The notes: a model not told the origin generated them from the sequence alone. Positions 6,621 through 16,485 are shown, numbered from the stretch's first letter. The stretch is 19,131 nucleotides of DNA from JAJXUB01 sp047974805 (GCA_047974805.1 JBKECS010000096.1:1-19131), one strand, 5' to 3'. Numbers and translations: made by a program.

Positions 6621-7475
6621 TTACCAAGGACCGTAGGTCGCCTCTGACGTCTCCGACATGGCCTGGCACAAACTCGCCACGGCGACCCCCAACACGGTAG
6701 CCATGGAGCGCACCGTCAGCGGAATGAGGGCCGGGGCGTTCGTCGCACCACGCCACGGCACTGGGGTTAGGTACGGCGCGTCGGTTTCGACCAGGACGCG
6801 GTCCATCGGCACGACGGCCAACGCGTCCCGCAGCCCGCGCGCACTCTTGAACGTCACCGTCCCCGCGAAGCTCAACAGGTAGCCGCGCTCGACGCAGGCG
6901 CGGGCCATGGTCTGGTTACCGGAGAAGCAATGCAGCACGGTCCGTTCCGGGGCCCCCTCCTCGTCGAGAATGCGCAAGACGTCTTCGTGGGCGTCCCGGT
7001 CATGGATCTGCAGAGTCTTCCCCGTGCGTTTGGCCAGGTCGATGTGCCAGCGAAAGGAATCCTGTTGAGCACCAACCCCGTCGGGGCCGGTCCGGAGATA
7101 GTCCAGGCCGGTCTCACCGATCACCCGGATCCGCGGGTGCCCGGCCAGTCGCTCAATCTCTTCGTATGCCGCGTCGAGCTCGCCGAGAGCCGCCAACCGA
7201 GGCGCCTCGTTGGGGTGCAGGGCCACCCCGCCCAGCAGCCCCGGATGCTGCTCCACCGCCGCGACCGTCCACCGCGAGGACGCCACGTCGCAACCGATCT
7301 GGATGACCCGGTCCACACCGACGGCCTTGGCGTCGGCAAGAGCTGTCGCCACATCGGGCGGCTCTTCCCCCTCACGAGATAGGTCGAGGTGGGTGTGGTT
7401 GTCCACCACGGCTACTGGCAACGGGTCCGGAGGCTGGGGGATGCGGCCGTGCCCCGAGCTGTGCGCACTACTCAT
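6621..7475 (-). CDS. tatD: TatD-family metal-dependent hydrolase (DNase)
   Basis: A 284-aa TIM-barrel metallohydrolase of the TatD/YcfH family, for which 3'-5' exonuclease activity on DNA has been reported. All metal ligands are visible: HTHLD (H27, H29), GETGLDY (E121), QIHDRDA (H158), LHCFSG (H182) and VETDAPYL (D232), followed by the family motif PVPWRGATNAP. The length is slightly above the usual 260 because of a Gly/His/Pro-rich N-terminus of about 20 residues. ATG 7475 lies 7 bp after the metG stop with GGTGA as ribosome site, so metG and tatD are co-transcribed, as in many bacteria. The substrate in this organism is unknown. Confidence 0.94.
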   Translation of the reverse strand: MSSAHSSGHGRIPQPPDPLPVAVVDNHTHLDLSREGEEPPDVATALADAKAVGVDRVIQIGCDVASSRWTVAAVEQHPGLLGGVALHPNEAPRLAALGELDAAYEEIERLAGHPRIRVIGETGLDYLRTGPDGVGAQQDSFRWHIDLAKRTGKTLQIHDRDAHEDVLRILDEEGAPERTVLHCFSGNQTMARACVERGYLLSFAGTVTFKSARGLRDALAVVPMDRVLVETDAPYLTPVPWRGATNAPALIPLTVRSMATVLGVAVASLCQAMSETSEATYGPW

Positions 7476-7482
7476 CAGCGAA

Positions 7483-9306
7483 TCACCGGGAGTCGCCCAG
7501 GCCGGCGCGGGCCAGTTCGTCGGTCACCACGGCGTCATCAAGCTTGGCGAATACCGGCGTGGGCTTGGCGATCGGGGTGCCCGGCCGGACCGGTACCGAT
7601 GCCCACGGCGGGGTGTCGGCATACGCCCCGGTGATCACCGGGTAGGGGTGGCCGTTGTCGAGGTCGGTGACCTGCACGACGTGCGGCATGGGCATGAAAT
7701 CGCCGGTCCCGCCGAGGACGGCATGGACCCGGTTTGACGCGTGCGGCAGGAACGGCGCGAGCACCGTGTTGAGATCCGCGACGCATTGCACCAGCGTGTG
7801 CAAGATGGTGGCCAGCCGTTCCCGTTCACCGGCGCCCTTGAGCCGGAACGGCTCAGTCTCGGAGACGTACTTGTTGACCTCCCCGACAGTGCGCATCGCC
7901 TCGCTCACCGCGCCGCGCAACCGTTGGCGGGTCAGCAGGTCACCGACCACGTCGAAGGACCGCAAGACCGTGGCCCGCACCGCCTCATCAACCGGCTGGA
8001 GCGGGCCCGGCTGTGGAATCTCACCGAAATTCTTGGCGATCATGGCTGCGGTTCGATTGACCAGGTTCCCCCAGCCGGCGACGAGCTCGGCGTTATTGCG
8101 CTGGACGAACTCCGCCCAGGTGAAGTTGCTGTCCTGACTCTCCGGGCCTGCGGCGCAGATGAAATAGCGGATGGCGTCCGGGCCGTAGGTGTCCAGCACG
8201 TGCCGGACCCCGATGACGTAGCCGCGTGAGGTGGAGAACTGTTTGCCCTCCATCGTCAAGTACTCGCTGGAGACCACCTCGGTCGGCAGATTGAGCCGGC
8301 CGAGGTCCCCCGGCTGGCCACCCTTGTCGCCTTCACCGTTGTACCCGAGCAGCTCACCGGGCCAGATCTGGGAGTGGAAGGTGATGTTGTCCTTGCCCAT
8401 GAAGTAGTACGACGCCTGGTCAGTGACCGGTATGCCGGCAAAGCCCGGGTTCCACCACTGCCGCCACAGGTCCGGATCTCCCTGGCGGCGGGCCCACTCG
8501 ATGGACGCTGACAAGTAGCCGATCACCGCGTCGAACCAGACGTAGAGCCGCTTGTCCGGATACCGGGTGGCCAGTTCGCCAGGCAAGGGGATGCCCCAGT
8601 CGATATCCCGGGTCATCGCCCGCGGACGGATATCGGAGAGGATGTTCAGCGAGAACTTGATGACGTTTGGCCGCCACGTGCCGGTGTCCTCCCGCTGTTC
8701 CAGGTACCGTCGCAAGGCCCCGGCGAGCGCGGGCAGGTCGAGGAAGAAGTGATCGGTCTCGGCAAATGTGGGAACCGCTCCGTCGATCTTCGACCGTGGG
8801 TCGATCAGGTCCGTTGGCTCCAGCTGGTTGCCGCAGTTGTCGCATTGATCCCCCCGGGCCTCGAGATATCCGCAGATCGGGCAGGTGCCCTCGATATAGC
8901 GATCTGGCAGGGTGCGGCCGGTGTTGGGATCCAACGCCACCTGCTGCTTCGCCACGATCCAATAGCCGTTGCGCAGGTTGCCGCTGAAGAGCTCTTGCAC
9001 GACCGCGGTGTGATTGGCCGTCGTTGTGCGGGTGTACAGGTCATAGGTGCAGCCGAGATCGGCCAGCTCCTGCGCGATGATCGCGTGGTTGCGGTCGACG
9101 AACTCTGCAGCGCTGACCCCCTCGGCGTCAGCTGCGACCAGGATCGGGGTGCCGTGCTCATCGGAGCCGCTGACCATGAGCACGTCATGCCCGGCCATCC
9201 TCATGTATCGGCTGAATACATCCGACGGAACGCCGAACCCGGCGATGTGTCCGAGGTGGCGCGGACCGTTGGCATACGGCCAAGCGACCGCGGACAGGAC
9301 CTTCAT
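7483..9306 (-). CDS. metG: Methionyl-tRNA synthetase
   Basis: A 607-aa class I aminoacyl-tRNA synthetase that charges tRNA-Met. The HIGH-type motif is HLGH (17-20). The zinc-binding insert has four Cys, C142, C145, C155 and C158 (CPIC...CDNC). The KMSKS equivalent is KQFSTSRG (355-362), the FSTS form seen in archaeal/E. coli-clade enzymes rather than canonical KMSKS. The C-terminal half is the helical anticodon-binding domain; the separate EMAP tRNA-binding tail of E. coli MetRS is absent. I start at ATG 9306 (MKVLSAVAWPYANG); a reading frame continues 68 codons upstream but has no family similarity and would overlap the promoter. TAGGAT ends 8 nt before the ATG, so the mRNA probably has almost no leader. 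It heads the minus-strand block with tatD. Confidence 0.97.
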   Translation of the reverse strand: MKVLSAVAWPYANGPRHLGHIAGFGVPSDVFSRYMRMAGHDVLMVSGSDEHGTPILVAADAEGVSAAEFVDRNHAIIAQELADLGCTYDLYTRTTTANHTAVVQELFSGNLRNGYWIVAKQQVALDPNTGRTLPDRYIEGTCPICGYLEARGDQCDNCGNQLEPTDLIDPRSKIDGAVPTFAETDHFFLDLPALAGALRRYLEQREDTGTWRPNVIKFSLNILSDIRPRAMTRDIDWGIPLPGELATRYPDKRLYVWFDAVIGYLSASIEWARRQGDPDLWRQWWNPGFAGIPVTDQASYYFMGKDNITFHSQIWPGELLGYNGEGDKGGQPGDLGRLNLPTEVVSSEYLTMEGKQFSTSRGYVIGVRHVLDTYGPDAIRYFICAAGPESQDSNFTWAEFVQRNNAELVAGWGNLVNRTAAMIAKNFGEIPQPGPLQPVDEAVRATVLRSFDVVGDLLTRQRLRGAVSEAMRTVGEVNKYVSETEPFRLKGAGERERLATILHTLVQCVADLNTVLAPFLPHASNRVHAVLGGTGDFMPMPHVVQVTDLDNGHPYPVITGAYADTPPWASVPVRPGTPIAKPTPVFAKLDDAVVTDELARAGLGDSR

Positions 9307-9314
9307 GGCCTGTG

Positions 9315-9320
9315 ATCCTA
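9315..9320 (-). promoter_or_regulatory. -10 box of metG, near-leaderless
   Basis: TAGGAT on the minus strand ends 8 nt before ATG 9306, implying a leader of 0-2 nt. No clear -35 is seen 16-18 bp upstream. Confidence 0.5.
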
Positions 9321-9460
9321 GGGTGCCCCGCGACACGCGGACACACCGGTTCACGGGACTACGCTGCCGTGGGCGGGTGTTGGAACCATGCTGGGCATCG
9401 AACCGGCGCCCACATCCGTGGACGCCGACGCCCGTGACGTGAAGCAGGAGTGCCGCTGCC

Positions 9461-10066
9461 GTGATCGCTGCCCTGACCGGCATGGGCCTGTCGGCCGCCG
9501 CCGGATTCAACGCCTACATTCCCTTCCTCGTGGTCGCCCTGGTGGCCCGGTTCACCGACCTCATCGCCCTGCCGTCGGAGTTCACCTGGATCGAGAGCTG
9601 GTGGGCCATCGGGATCGGAGCGGTGCTCCTTGCCGCCGAGCTGATCGTCGACAAGATCCCGGCGATCGACACCCTCAATGACACGATCGCCACGTTCATC
9701 CGCCCCTCTATGGGTGGGCTCATCTTCGCAGCAACATCATCAGCGGCAAAGCTGGACAGCTCGACATGGATGGGCGACCACCCCTGGGTCGGGGTAGCCC
9801 TCGGGGTGCTCGTGTCCGGGCTCGTGCACAGCGGCAAAATGGCGGCTCGGCCGGTGGTCAACGCCGGGACCGCCGGTTTCGGCGCTCCGGTGGTCTCCAC
9901 CATGGAGGACAGCGCGTCCCTAGGTCTGAGCATCGTCGCCCTGGTCGCACCGATCCTCACCGTGATCGCCTTGCTGTTGATCTTCGGCACGCTCGGCTAC
10001 GTCTTCTATCGGTATCTCTTGTGGCGCCGGGGCCGACACGAGCGAGACCAGGCGTCCTTGGCATAG
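9461..10066 (+). CDS. DUF4126-like integral membrane protein
   Basis: A 201-aa hydrophobic protein with about five membrane segments: 1-25, 44-62, a short one near 80-97, 107-122 and 155-185. It ends in a basic cytoplasmic tail (RYLLWRRGRHERD). The N-terminal pattern GLSAAAGFNAYIPFL and the later NAGTAGFGAPVVSTMED fit the DUF4126 family, whose function is not known to me. The start is GTG 9461, with GGAG at 9447-9450 about 10 nt upstream. It is divergent from metG; the 154-bp spacer holds TACGCT (9360-9365) as a possible -10 box and nothing else that I recognise. It opens a plus-strand run of membrane and exported proteins, but a 76-bp gap separates it from the next gene, so operon membership is uncertain. 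Confidence 0.85.
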   Translation: MIAALTGMGLSAAAGFNAYIPFLVVALVARFTDLIALPSEFTWIESWWAIGIGAVLLAAELIVDKIPAIDTLNDTIATFIRPSMGGLIFAATSSAAKLDSSTWMGDHPWVGVALGVLVSGLVHSGKMAARPVVNAGTAGFGAPVVSTMEDSASLGLSIVALVAPILTVIALLLIFGTLGYVFYRYLLWRRGRHERDQASLA

Positions 10067-10142
10067 GCTCACCTCGCGGCAGTGATCGGTGCTGGCAGGC
10101 GAGGATGGGGCAAGCGATGACGGTCCACATAGAGGAGGTTCG

Positions 10143-10253
10143 ATGAGCACGGACGCCATTCTGCTGTTCCTGGCTGCCGGCCCGCTGGTGCTCGGCCTCA
10201 TTATCGGCGTCGCGCTGGCCGTGGGCCAGCGCCGCCGGCGGCGCGAATCATGA
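10143..10253 (+). CDS. Small single-pass membrane protein (36 aa)
   Basis: A 36-codon gene reading MSTDAILLFL then a hydrophobic stretch to about residue 28, and a strongly basic tail (QRRRRRES). The predicted topology is N-terminus outside and C-terminus inside by the positive-inside rule. Support comes from AGAGGAGG at 10131-10138, the strongest ribosome site in the window, 4 nt before ATG, and from the stop codon overlapping the next start in ATGA (10250-10253), which implies translational coupling. I recognise no family. It may be a subunit or regulator of the downstream membrane protein, which is inference from coupling. Confidence 0.7.
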   Translation: MSTDAILLFLAAGPLVLGLIIGVALAVGQRRRRRES

Positions 10254-10642
10254 CGCAGACATCCGCTTCCTCGTCTGCGTCCTCCGCGCTGACCCGGGTC
10301 GTCATCGCCGGCGGCGCGGCGGTATTGGCCAGTGTGGTCGTCCTGACGGTGTTGCCGCTCAGCGCCGGTTCGCACGTTCCGGTGTTCGTGCTCGTCGTAC
10401 TTTTTCCGTGCCTCATCGGCGGTGTCGTGATGTGGCTGTTCCTGCGGGGACGCCGGATGACGGCATACCTGGCTGCGGGCCTGCTGGCGGGCATACTCGG
10501 CGCCATGGTGGCCTGGCTGCAGGTTCGGCGGTATGCGCCGTCCCCGACGTGGTCAGTCTTGTTGTTCGACGGCCTGATCTGGGCGATCGGCACCAGCGCG
10601 GTTGGGCTGGTCATTCGCACAGGCGCTGCCACCAGAACCTAG
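10250..10642 (+). CDS. Four-helix integral membrane protein of unknown function
   Basis: A 130-aa protein with a short Ser/Thr-rich N-terminus and four hydrophobic segments at about 17-37, 44-66, 71-92 and 103-123. Basic loops (RGRR near 67) and a basic C-terminal end suggest both ends are cytoplasmic. No catalytic or ligand motif is visible. Its ATG overlaps the stop of the 36-aa gene (ATGA), so the two are coupled. The codon ATA and codon GCA appear in it inside copies of the GGCATAC heptamer (10462 and 10490). The family is not recognised. Confidence 0.75.
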   Translation: MTQTSASSSASSALTRVVIAGGAAVLASVVVLTVLPLSAGSHVPVFVLVVLFPCLIGGVVMWLFLRGRRMTAYLAAGLLAGILGAMVAWLQVRRYAPSPTWSVLLFDGLIWAIGTSAVGLVIRTGAATRT

Positions 10643-10658
10643 CTCAGGTAGCTTTTTT
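10637..10658 (+). terminator. Weak intrinsic terminator after the 10250 gene
   Basis: ACCT/AGGT with a 5-nt loop (overlapping the stop codon) or the alternative AGCT/AGCT pairing is followed by six T (10653-10658). The stem is only 4 bp, so termination would be inefficient. Confidence 0.3.
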
Positions 10659-10686
10659 GGGCCCAAAGTCGGGCACCTGGGCCCAG
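10656..10686. promoter_or_regulatory. Pair of GGGCCC palindromes, 20 bp centre to centre
   Basis: TTTGGGCCCAAA (10656-10667, perfect 12-bp palindrome) and CTGGGCCCAG (10677-10686, perfect 10-bp palindrome) share TGGGCCCA, and their centres are 20 bp apart, about two helical turns. The second ends at the -35 position of the promoter for the 10721 gene. The layout suits cooperative binding by two regulator dimers. The two can also pair with each other as a hairpin with a 12-nt loop, so a terminator role is an alternative. I do not recognise the site. Confidence 0.5.
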
Positions 10687-10708
10687 CGACCGGGGGCGGA
10701 TCCCTCCT

Positions 10709-10714
10709 ACCCTC
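10709..10714 (+). promoter_or_regulatory. -10 box of the prepilin-like gene, leaderless configuration
   Basis: TACCCT ends 6 nt before ATG 10721, which has no Shine-Dalgarno site. At 17-bp spacing the -35 would be GCGACC (10686-10691), a weak match directly abutting the second GGGCCC palindrome. Confidence 0.45.
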
Positions 10715-10720
10715 GATGTT

Positions 10721-12241
10721 ATGCGGGGGCAGGGGAACTCGGAACGTGGTGCGACCGGGCTGGAATACGTCGGCATGTTCACGGTTGCTGCGATGGTGGT
10801 CGCCGCGATCACCTTCGCGATCGGGCTCCCTGGGGACTCGGTGCTGGAGCAACGCGTCTGCGAGGCCATCAGCAAGGTCATGCAGACCGAGGGGGCCTGC
10901 TCTGGCGGCACCGGAACGCCGGAGGGCGCGCCGGATCAAGCCGAAGACGGCACCGACTTCGAACCTCAGACCTGCACGGTCGGCAAGAAGACCACGAAGT
11001 CGAGCTCCAAGATCAAGATCGCCTTCTTCGAGTTCGGCGAGGACGCTGGGTTCATCGAAACGACGTACAGCGACGGACACGTCGAGATGACCGCCACCAA
11101 CGGCGGACAGCTGGGGCTGACGGCCGGGCTCGGCGCCGACGCGAGTAGCGAAAACCTCAAGCTTGGCGCCAAGGTCGACTTCGGCGGCGGGGTGACGTTC
11201 GACAACGGGTCCACGTGGTCCTTCGCGAACCAGGCGGAGGCCGATGCCATGCGCTCCCAGCTCGATGAGTACCTCGTCTGGCAGTATCAGATGACCCATC
11301 CGAGCGACGCGTACGGAATATCTGCGCTGTGGGCGTCCATGCACCCGGTCGACCCGCCCAAGCCACCGAACAAGACCATCAGCACGATCGGCTCCTACGG
11401 CGACCTCAAGGGCACCCTGGGACTGGACATCAAGGCTCCCACCGGCCCGGGCGACCCAATCACGGGCAAGCCCATCGACCCGATAACGGGCCAGCCGTCC
11501 GGCCCGACGCTCTCCACCCCCGGCGCCGGAGTATTCGGAAGCATCAACCAGACCAGCAAATGGACCAAGACCTCCGACACCACCGACGGCTCGGTCAAGT
11601 ACACCGGCGACATCACCACGACCGGTGACCTCTCCCACCAACTCCCCGGTGGATCGACCGGGGGAAGCGGCGGGATCTATGGCAGTTCGGTGTCGGTGAC
11701 CTATGACAAGTCCGGCAATCTGAGCAACATCTCGTTCGTCACCACGGCGGCCACCAGTTCCAAGGAAGGCGCCAGCGCCAAGGGCGGCGTCGCAGGCAAG
11801 AACGGCACCTCCGGCGGGATCAGTATTGGTGGGGATACCACGGACAAGACGATGGGCGTGGTGACCACCTCACTCGACCTCGACCCCACCTCGGCCAACT
11901 ATCAGGAGCAGCTGAACATCGTCAACGGGTTCCTCGGCGGCGACCCACAGCATCCGGACGCCTCCAACATCTCCATGGACATCCTCAAACCCGACACCCA
12001 AGTTCCCGGCAACGACTTCCAGAACCTGCTCTTCCAACAGGCCAAGGTCTCGCTAGTGCAATATGACAATGTCAGCGACGGCTTCAAGTTTGCGGCGAAT
12101 GTCAAGGTCGGGGTTGCGCTCGGGATCGACGTAGGCTATTCCGAGGAGACCAGCACGGCGTCCGCGGCAACCTATCTTGGCCCACCGAGGACGGACGGCA
12201 CGCGGGCGCAGGTTCCCTACACCGACTGCGTGGGAGGTTGA
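10721..12241 (+). CDS. Surface protein with class III prepilin-like N-terminus
   Basis: A 506-aa protein of unknown function. Residues 8-17 read ERGATGLEYV: a Gly followed four residues later by Leu-Glu-Tyr, with Glu at +5 relative to a cut after G10. A hydrophobic helix (about 16-37) follows. This is the Flp/TadE-type signal cut by TadV-like prepilin peptidases, but normal Flp pilins are short. Here about 470 exported residues follow: a Gly/Ser/Thr-rich, probably beta-rich region with four Cys (C47, C60, C85, C503) that could form two disulfides. There is also a Pro-rich segment with the repeat DPITGKP/DPITGQP (245-259) and a Gly/Ser linker near 309-322. No catalytic motif is seen. The next gene, a putative lipoprotein, starts 1 bp after its stop with its ribosome site inside this gene's last codons. 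The start at ATG 10721 is supported by the -10 box. It could also be merely an anchored protein never processed. Confidence 0.8.
   Translation: MRGQGNSERGATGLEYVGMFTVAAMVVAAITFAIGLPGDSVLEQRVCEAISKVMQTEGACSGGTGTPEGAPDQAEDGTDFEPQTCTVGKKTTKSSSKIKIAFFEFGEDAGFIETTYSDGHVEMTATNGGQLGLTAGLGADASSENLKLGAKVDFGGGVTFDNGSTWSFANQAEADAMRSQLDEYLVWQYQMTHPSDAYGISALWASMHPVDPPKPPNKTISTIGSYGDLKGTLGLDIKAPTGPGDPITGKPIDPITGQPSGPTLSTPGAGVFGSINQTSKWTKTSDTTDGSVKYTGDITTTGDLSHQLPGGSTGGSGGIYGSSVSVTYDKSGNLSNISFVTTAATSSKEGASAKGGVAGKNGTSGGISIGGDTTDKTMGVVTTSLDLDPTSANYQEQLNIVNGFLGGDPQHPDASNISMDILKPDTQVPGNDFQNLLFQQAKVSLVQYDNVSDGFKFAANVKVGVALGIDVGYSEETSTASAATYLGPPRTDGTRAQVPYTDCVGG
11453..11497 (+). repeat. Tandem DPITG(K/Q)P repeat inside the 506-aa protein
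   Basis: Two copies of Asp-Pro-Ile-Thr-Gly-Lys/Gln-Pro are separated by a single Ile (residues 245-251 and 253-259). Synonymous differences at the DNA level show it is not a very recent duplication. It probably forms an extended Pro-rich linker. Confidence 0.55.
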
Positions 12242-12242
12242 G

Positions 12243-12809
12243 GTGGCCGGGACGATGACCACAGATGAGCAGGGTCGAGACCGTCGACGGCCGCCGCGCC
12301 GCACCGCTATCGCCGTACTCCTCGCCGGGCTGATCCTGCCCACCGCACCCAGCGGGTGCGGATCTGACCAACAAGAGGTCACTGTCGGGCACTGGCAACT
12401 CCACCTGTCACAGGAGTGGAAGCCGGTCACGCCCTATGGCGGCAAGTGGACCGCCGGCTACGAGCGCGACGGCGTCACTCTGCGCATCGCGGGAGATCTC
12501 GGCGACGATACGGACGCGAACAGCGTGCTCACTGACTTTGTGTTCGCCAGCTCCAGCAAGGACAACTGGCAGAACGGCCGGCGCGAGGACCGCGAGATAC
12601 CCAACGCCTACTCCTCGGGCATACAACGCGCCAGCTACGACGAAGCCGACGGATCGCATGTCCAGGCCGTGTGGGTAGCGGCCACCCAGTGGCCCTATCC
12701 GGCGTCAGCGGCGCTCGCCTTCTATGGCACGTCAATCGACGAGACGCTCGTTCAGGATGTCGTCGACGATGCGAGGTGGATTTCGACCACGCAGGGTTCG
12801 ACCGGTTAG
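12243..12809 (+). CDS. Putative lipoprotein coupled to the prepilin-like gene
   Basis: A 188-aa exported protein. The N-terminus is very basic (RDRRRPPRR), then a hydrophobic stretch (21-35) ends in PSGC with Cys39. This resembles a lipoprotein signal, but the -3 position is Pro rather than Leu, so the lipobox is imperfect. The remaining 150 residues contain spaced Trp (W46, W53, W62) and an ending ...DDARWI that recalls the DcrB/Mog1/PsbP-like fold of small actinobacterial lipoproteins; this is a guess. GTG 12243 is chosen because GGGAGG (12232-12237) is correctly placed 5 nt upstream; ATG 12255 is the alternative. The site lies in the last codons of the previous gene, so translation of the two is probably coupled and they may work at the same place outside the membrane. 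Confidence 0.78.
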   Translation: MAGTMTTDEQGRDRRRPPRRTAIAVLLAGLILPTAPSGCGSDQQEVTVGHWQLHLSQEWKPVTPYGGKWTAGYERDGVTLRIAGDLGDDTDANSVLTDFVFASSSKDNWQNGRREDREIPNAYSSGIQRASYDEADGSHVQAVWVAATQWPYPASAALAFYGTSIDETLVQDVVDDARWISTTQGSTG

Positions 12810-12822
12810 CCGCCACGCGGCA

Positions 12823-12828
12823 TACGCT
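12823..12828 (+). promoter_or_regulatory. -10 box of the CPBP protease gene, leaderless configuration
   Basis: TACGCT ends 6 nt before GTG 12835, just after the lipoprotein stop. It overlaps a copy of GGCATAC (12819-12825). No -35 is convincing. Confidence 0.45.
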
Positions 12829-12834
12829 GCGCAG

Positions 12835-13614
12835 GTGACCGACTCGCTGCCCGTACCATCCTCCCGGCATCAGCCGGGCAACCTGGTCGCCGAGACCGTG
12901 TTGGTCCTCGGAGTGGGGCTGGGTGCCTCGGCGCTGTATTCCGTGTTGGCCATCGTCGATCGGCTCACTGTAGGCCAGCCGTTAAACGACCAAACGGCGG
13001 CGATGAACACGTCCGTTGCCCCCGATCGACCATGGCTAGATCTGTCCTACCAACTTGTCCGGATCCTCCTGGCCCTCGTCCCCGCGCTGCTTGCGCTGTT
13101 CCTCCTACGACGCGACGACCCCGATGCTGCCCGCCGGATGGGTTTCGACCTGCGCCGGCCCGGGACCAACCTCATCCGTGGAGCGCTCCTGGCGGCCGCG
13201 ATCGGCCTCCCGGGCATCGCCCTGTATGCCGCCGCGCGCGCGCTGGGCCTGAACGCCACCGTCGCGCCGGCCAACCTTGCGGACGTTTGGTGGGCCGTTC
13301 CGGTCCTCGTCCTGGCCGCCATCGAAAACGCAGTCCTGGAAGAGGTGACCATGATCGGCTATCTCTTCACCCGCTGGAGTCAGGCCGGATGGTCGCTGCC
13401 GCGAATTATGGTGACATCAGCCTTGGTCCGCGGCACCTATCACCTGTATCAAGGATTCGGTGGTTTCCTCGGCAACCTCGTCATGGGCCTGGTCTTCGGC
13501 CTCGTCTACAACAAGACCAGACGGGTCGCTCCGCTGGTGGTCGCGCATACGCTGCTCGACATCGTCGCGTTCGTTGGGTATGCCCTGTTGCGCGGGCGGG
13601 TTGGCTGGCTGTAG
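12835..13614 (+). CDS. CPBP-family intramembrane glutamic endopeptidase
   Basis: A 259-aa protein with seven or eight membrane helices. The CPBP (CAAX protease/bacteriocin-processing) motifs are present: LEEVTMIGYL (E169, E170), a second motif with RGTYHLYQG (H203) and HTLLD (H238, D242). The usual Arg of EExxxR is missing; Gly-Tyr stands there, as I recall from an actinobacterial subfamily that also has YHLYQG, so activity is likely but not certain. GTG 12835 is preferred: the frame extends 37 codons upstream, but that part lies inside the lipoprotein gene and is Arg-rich without similarity, and TACGCT fits a leaderless start. Substrates are unknown. The position 25 bp after the lipoprotein makes a role in processing the neighbouring surface proteins possible but unproven. 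It converges with sdhB; the 84-bp gap holds no strong terminator. Confidence 0.9.
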   Translation: MTDSLPVPSSRHQPGNLVAETVLVLGVGLGASALYSVLAIVDRLTVGQPLNDQTAAMNTSVAPDRPWLDLSYQLVRILLALVPALLALFLLRRDDPDAARRMGFDLRRPGTNLIRGALLAAAIGLPGIALYAAARALGLNATVAPANLADVWWAVPVLVLAAIENAVLEEVTMIGYLFTRWSQAGWSLPRIMVTSALVRGTYHLYQGFGGFLGNLVMGLVFGLVYNKTRRVAPLVVAHTLLDIVAFVGYALLRGRVGWL

Positions 13615-13698
13615 CACCGCCCGCGCACCGTGTTGAGCGCTTGGCACCGACGGAACGCTCTCCGGCCCGGCGACGGCCTTCGGCGCTGTCTGGACTAC

Positions 13699-14438
13699 TC
13701 AGCGGCCGTGCTGAATGGCGACGCGCAGGTCCCGGTTGAGAGTGCTGATGACGTCCTGCGGGATGCCCTTGGGGCAGGCGGCCGTGCATTCGCCGATGTT
13801 CTGGCAACCGCCGAAGCCTTCCGCATCATGCTGGTTGACCATGGCGACCACGCGGGCGTCCCGTTCGGGCTGCCCCTGGGGCAGCTCACCGAGGTGAGTG
13901 ATTTTGGCGCCCAAGAAGAGCATGCCGGAGGCGTTCGGGCAGGCTGCCACGCAGGCGCCACAACCGATGCACTCGGCCGCCATGAAGGCGCGCATGGCGT
14001 TCTCCTTCGGCACCAACGTGGCGTGCGCCTCGGGGGCGGCCCCGGTGTTGACGGAGATGTACCCACCGGCCTGGATGATCCGGTCGAAAGCGCTGCGGTT
14101 GACGACGAGGTCACGCACGACCGGGAAGGGATCGGCCCGCCACGGTTCGACCGTGATCGTCTCGCCGTCCCGGAACGACCGCATGTGCAGCTGGCACGTC
14201 GTGGTCTTCTCCGGACCGTGCGCCTCTCCGGAGATCATCAGACCGCACATCCCGCAGATGCCCTCGCGGCAGTCACTGTCGAAAGCAACCGGCTCCTGAC
14301 CTTCGCCGATGAGCCGCTCGTTGAGCACATCGAGGACTTCGAGGAAGGACATGTCCGGGCTGACGTCGTTCACCTGGTAGGTGACAAGCTCGCCTCGATC
14401 GTCCGGTCCGGCCTGCCGCCAGATCTTCAGAGTTAGAT

Positions 14439-14442
<4 letters not shown>
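13699..14442 (-). CDS. sdhB: Succinate dehydrogenase/fumarate reductase iron-sulfur subunit
   Basis: A 247-aa electron-transfer subunit passing electrons from the FAD of SdhA to the membrane quinone. Cluster ligands are complete: C58, C63, C66 and C83 for [2Fe-2S]; C158, C161, C164 with C223 for [4Fe-4S]; C168, C213 and C219 for [3Fe-4S]. The motifs are CREGICGMCG, CIGCGACVAACP and CQNIGECTAACPK. The start is GTG 14442, overlapping the sdhA stop by 4 nt, with GGAG upstream. It is the last gene of sdhC-sdhA-sdhB. This is the type with a single membrane subunit, so no sdhD is expected. Confidence 0.97.
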
Positions 14443-16475
<2,033 letters not shown>

Positions 16476-16485
16476 GGATCGGTTC

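Noticed and set aside
9307..9510. A 68-codon N-terminal extension of metG
   Set aside because: It has no MetRS similarity, it contains the -10 box, and family alignment begins at MKVLSAVAWPYANG.
10553..11641. A 362-codon minus-strand open frame over the 506-aa gene
   Set aside because: It runs through the GGGCCC palindromes and promoter and has Arg/Gly-rich low-complexity composition; the plus frame has a start, coupling and a plausible signal.
10721..12241. Typical Flp pilin or autotransporter adhesin
   Set aside because: Flp pilins are about 50-70 aa and no tad genes are near; no autotransporter barrel or LPXTG sorting signal is seen, so only the N-terminal signal is claimed.
13615..13698. 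Terminator between the CPBP and sdhB genes
   Set aside because: The only pairing, GAGCG/CGCTC with a 16-nt loop and no T-tract, is too weak to call.
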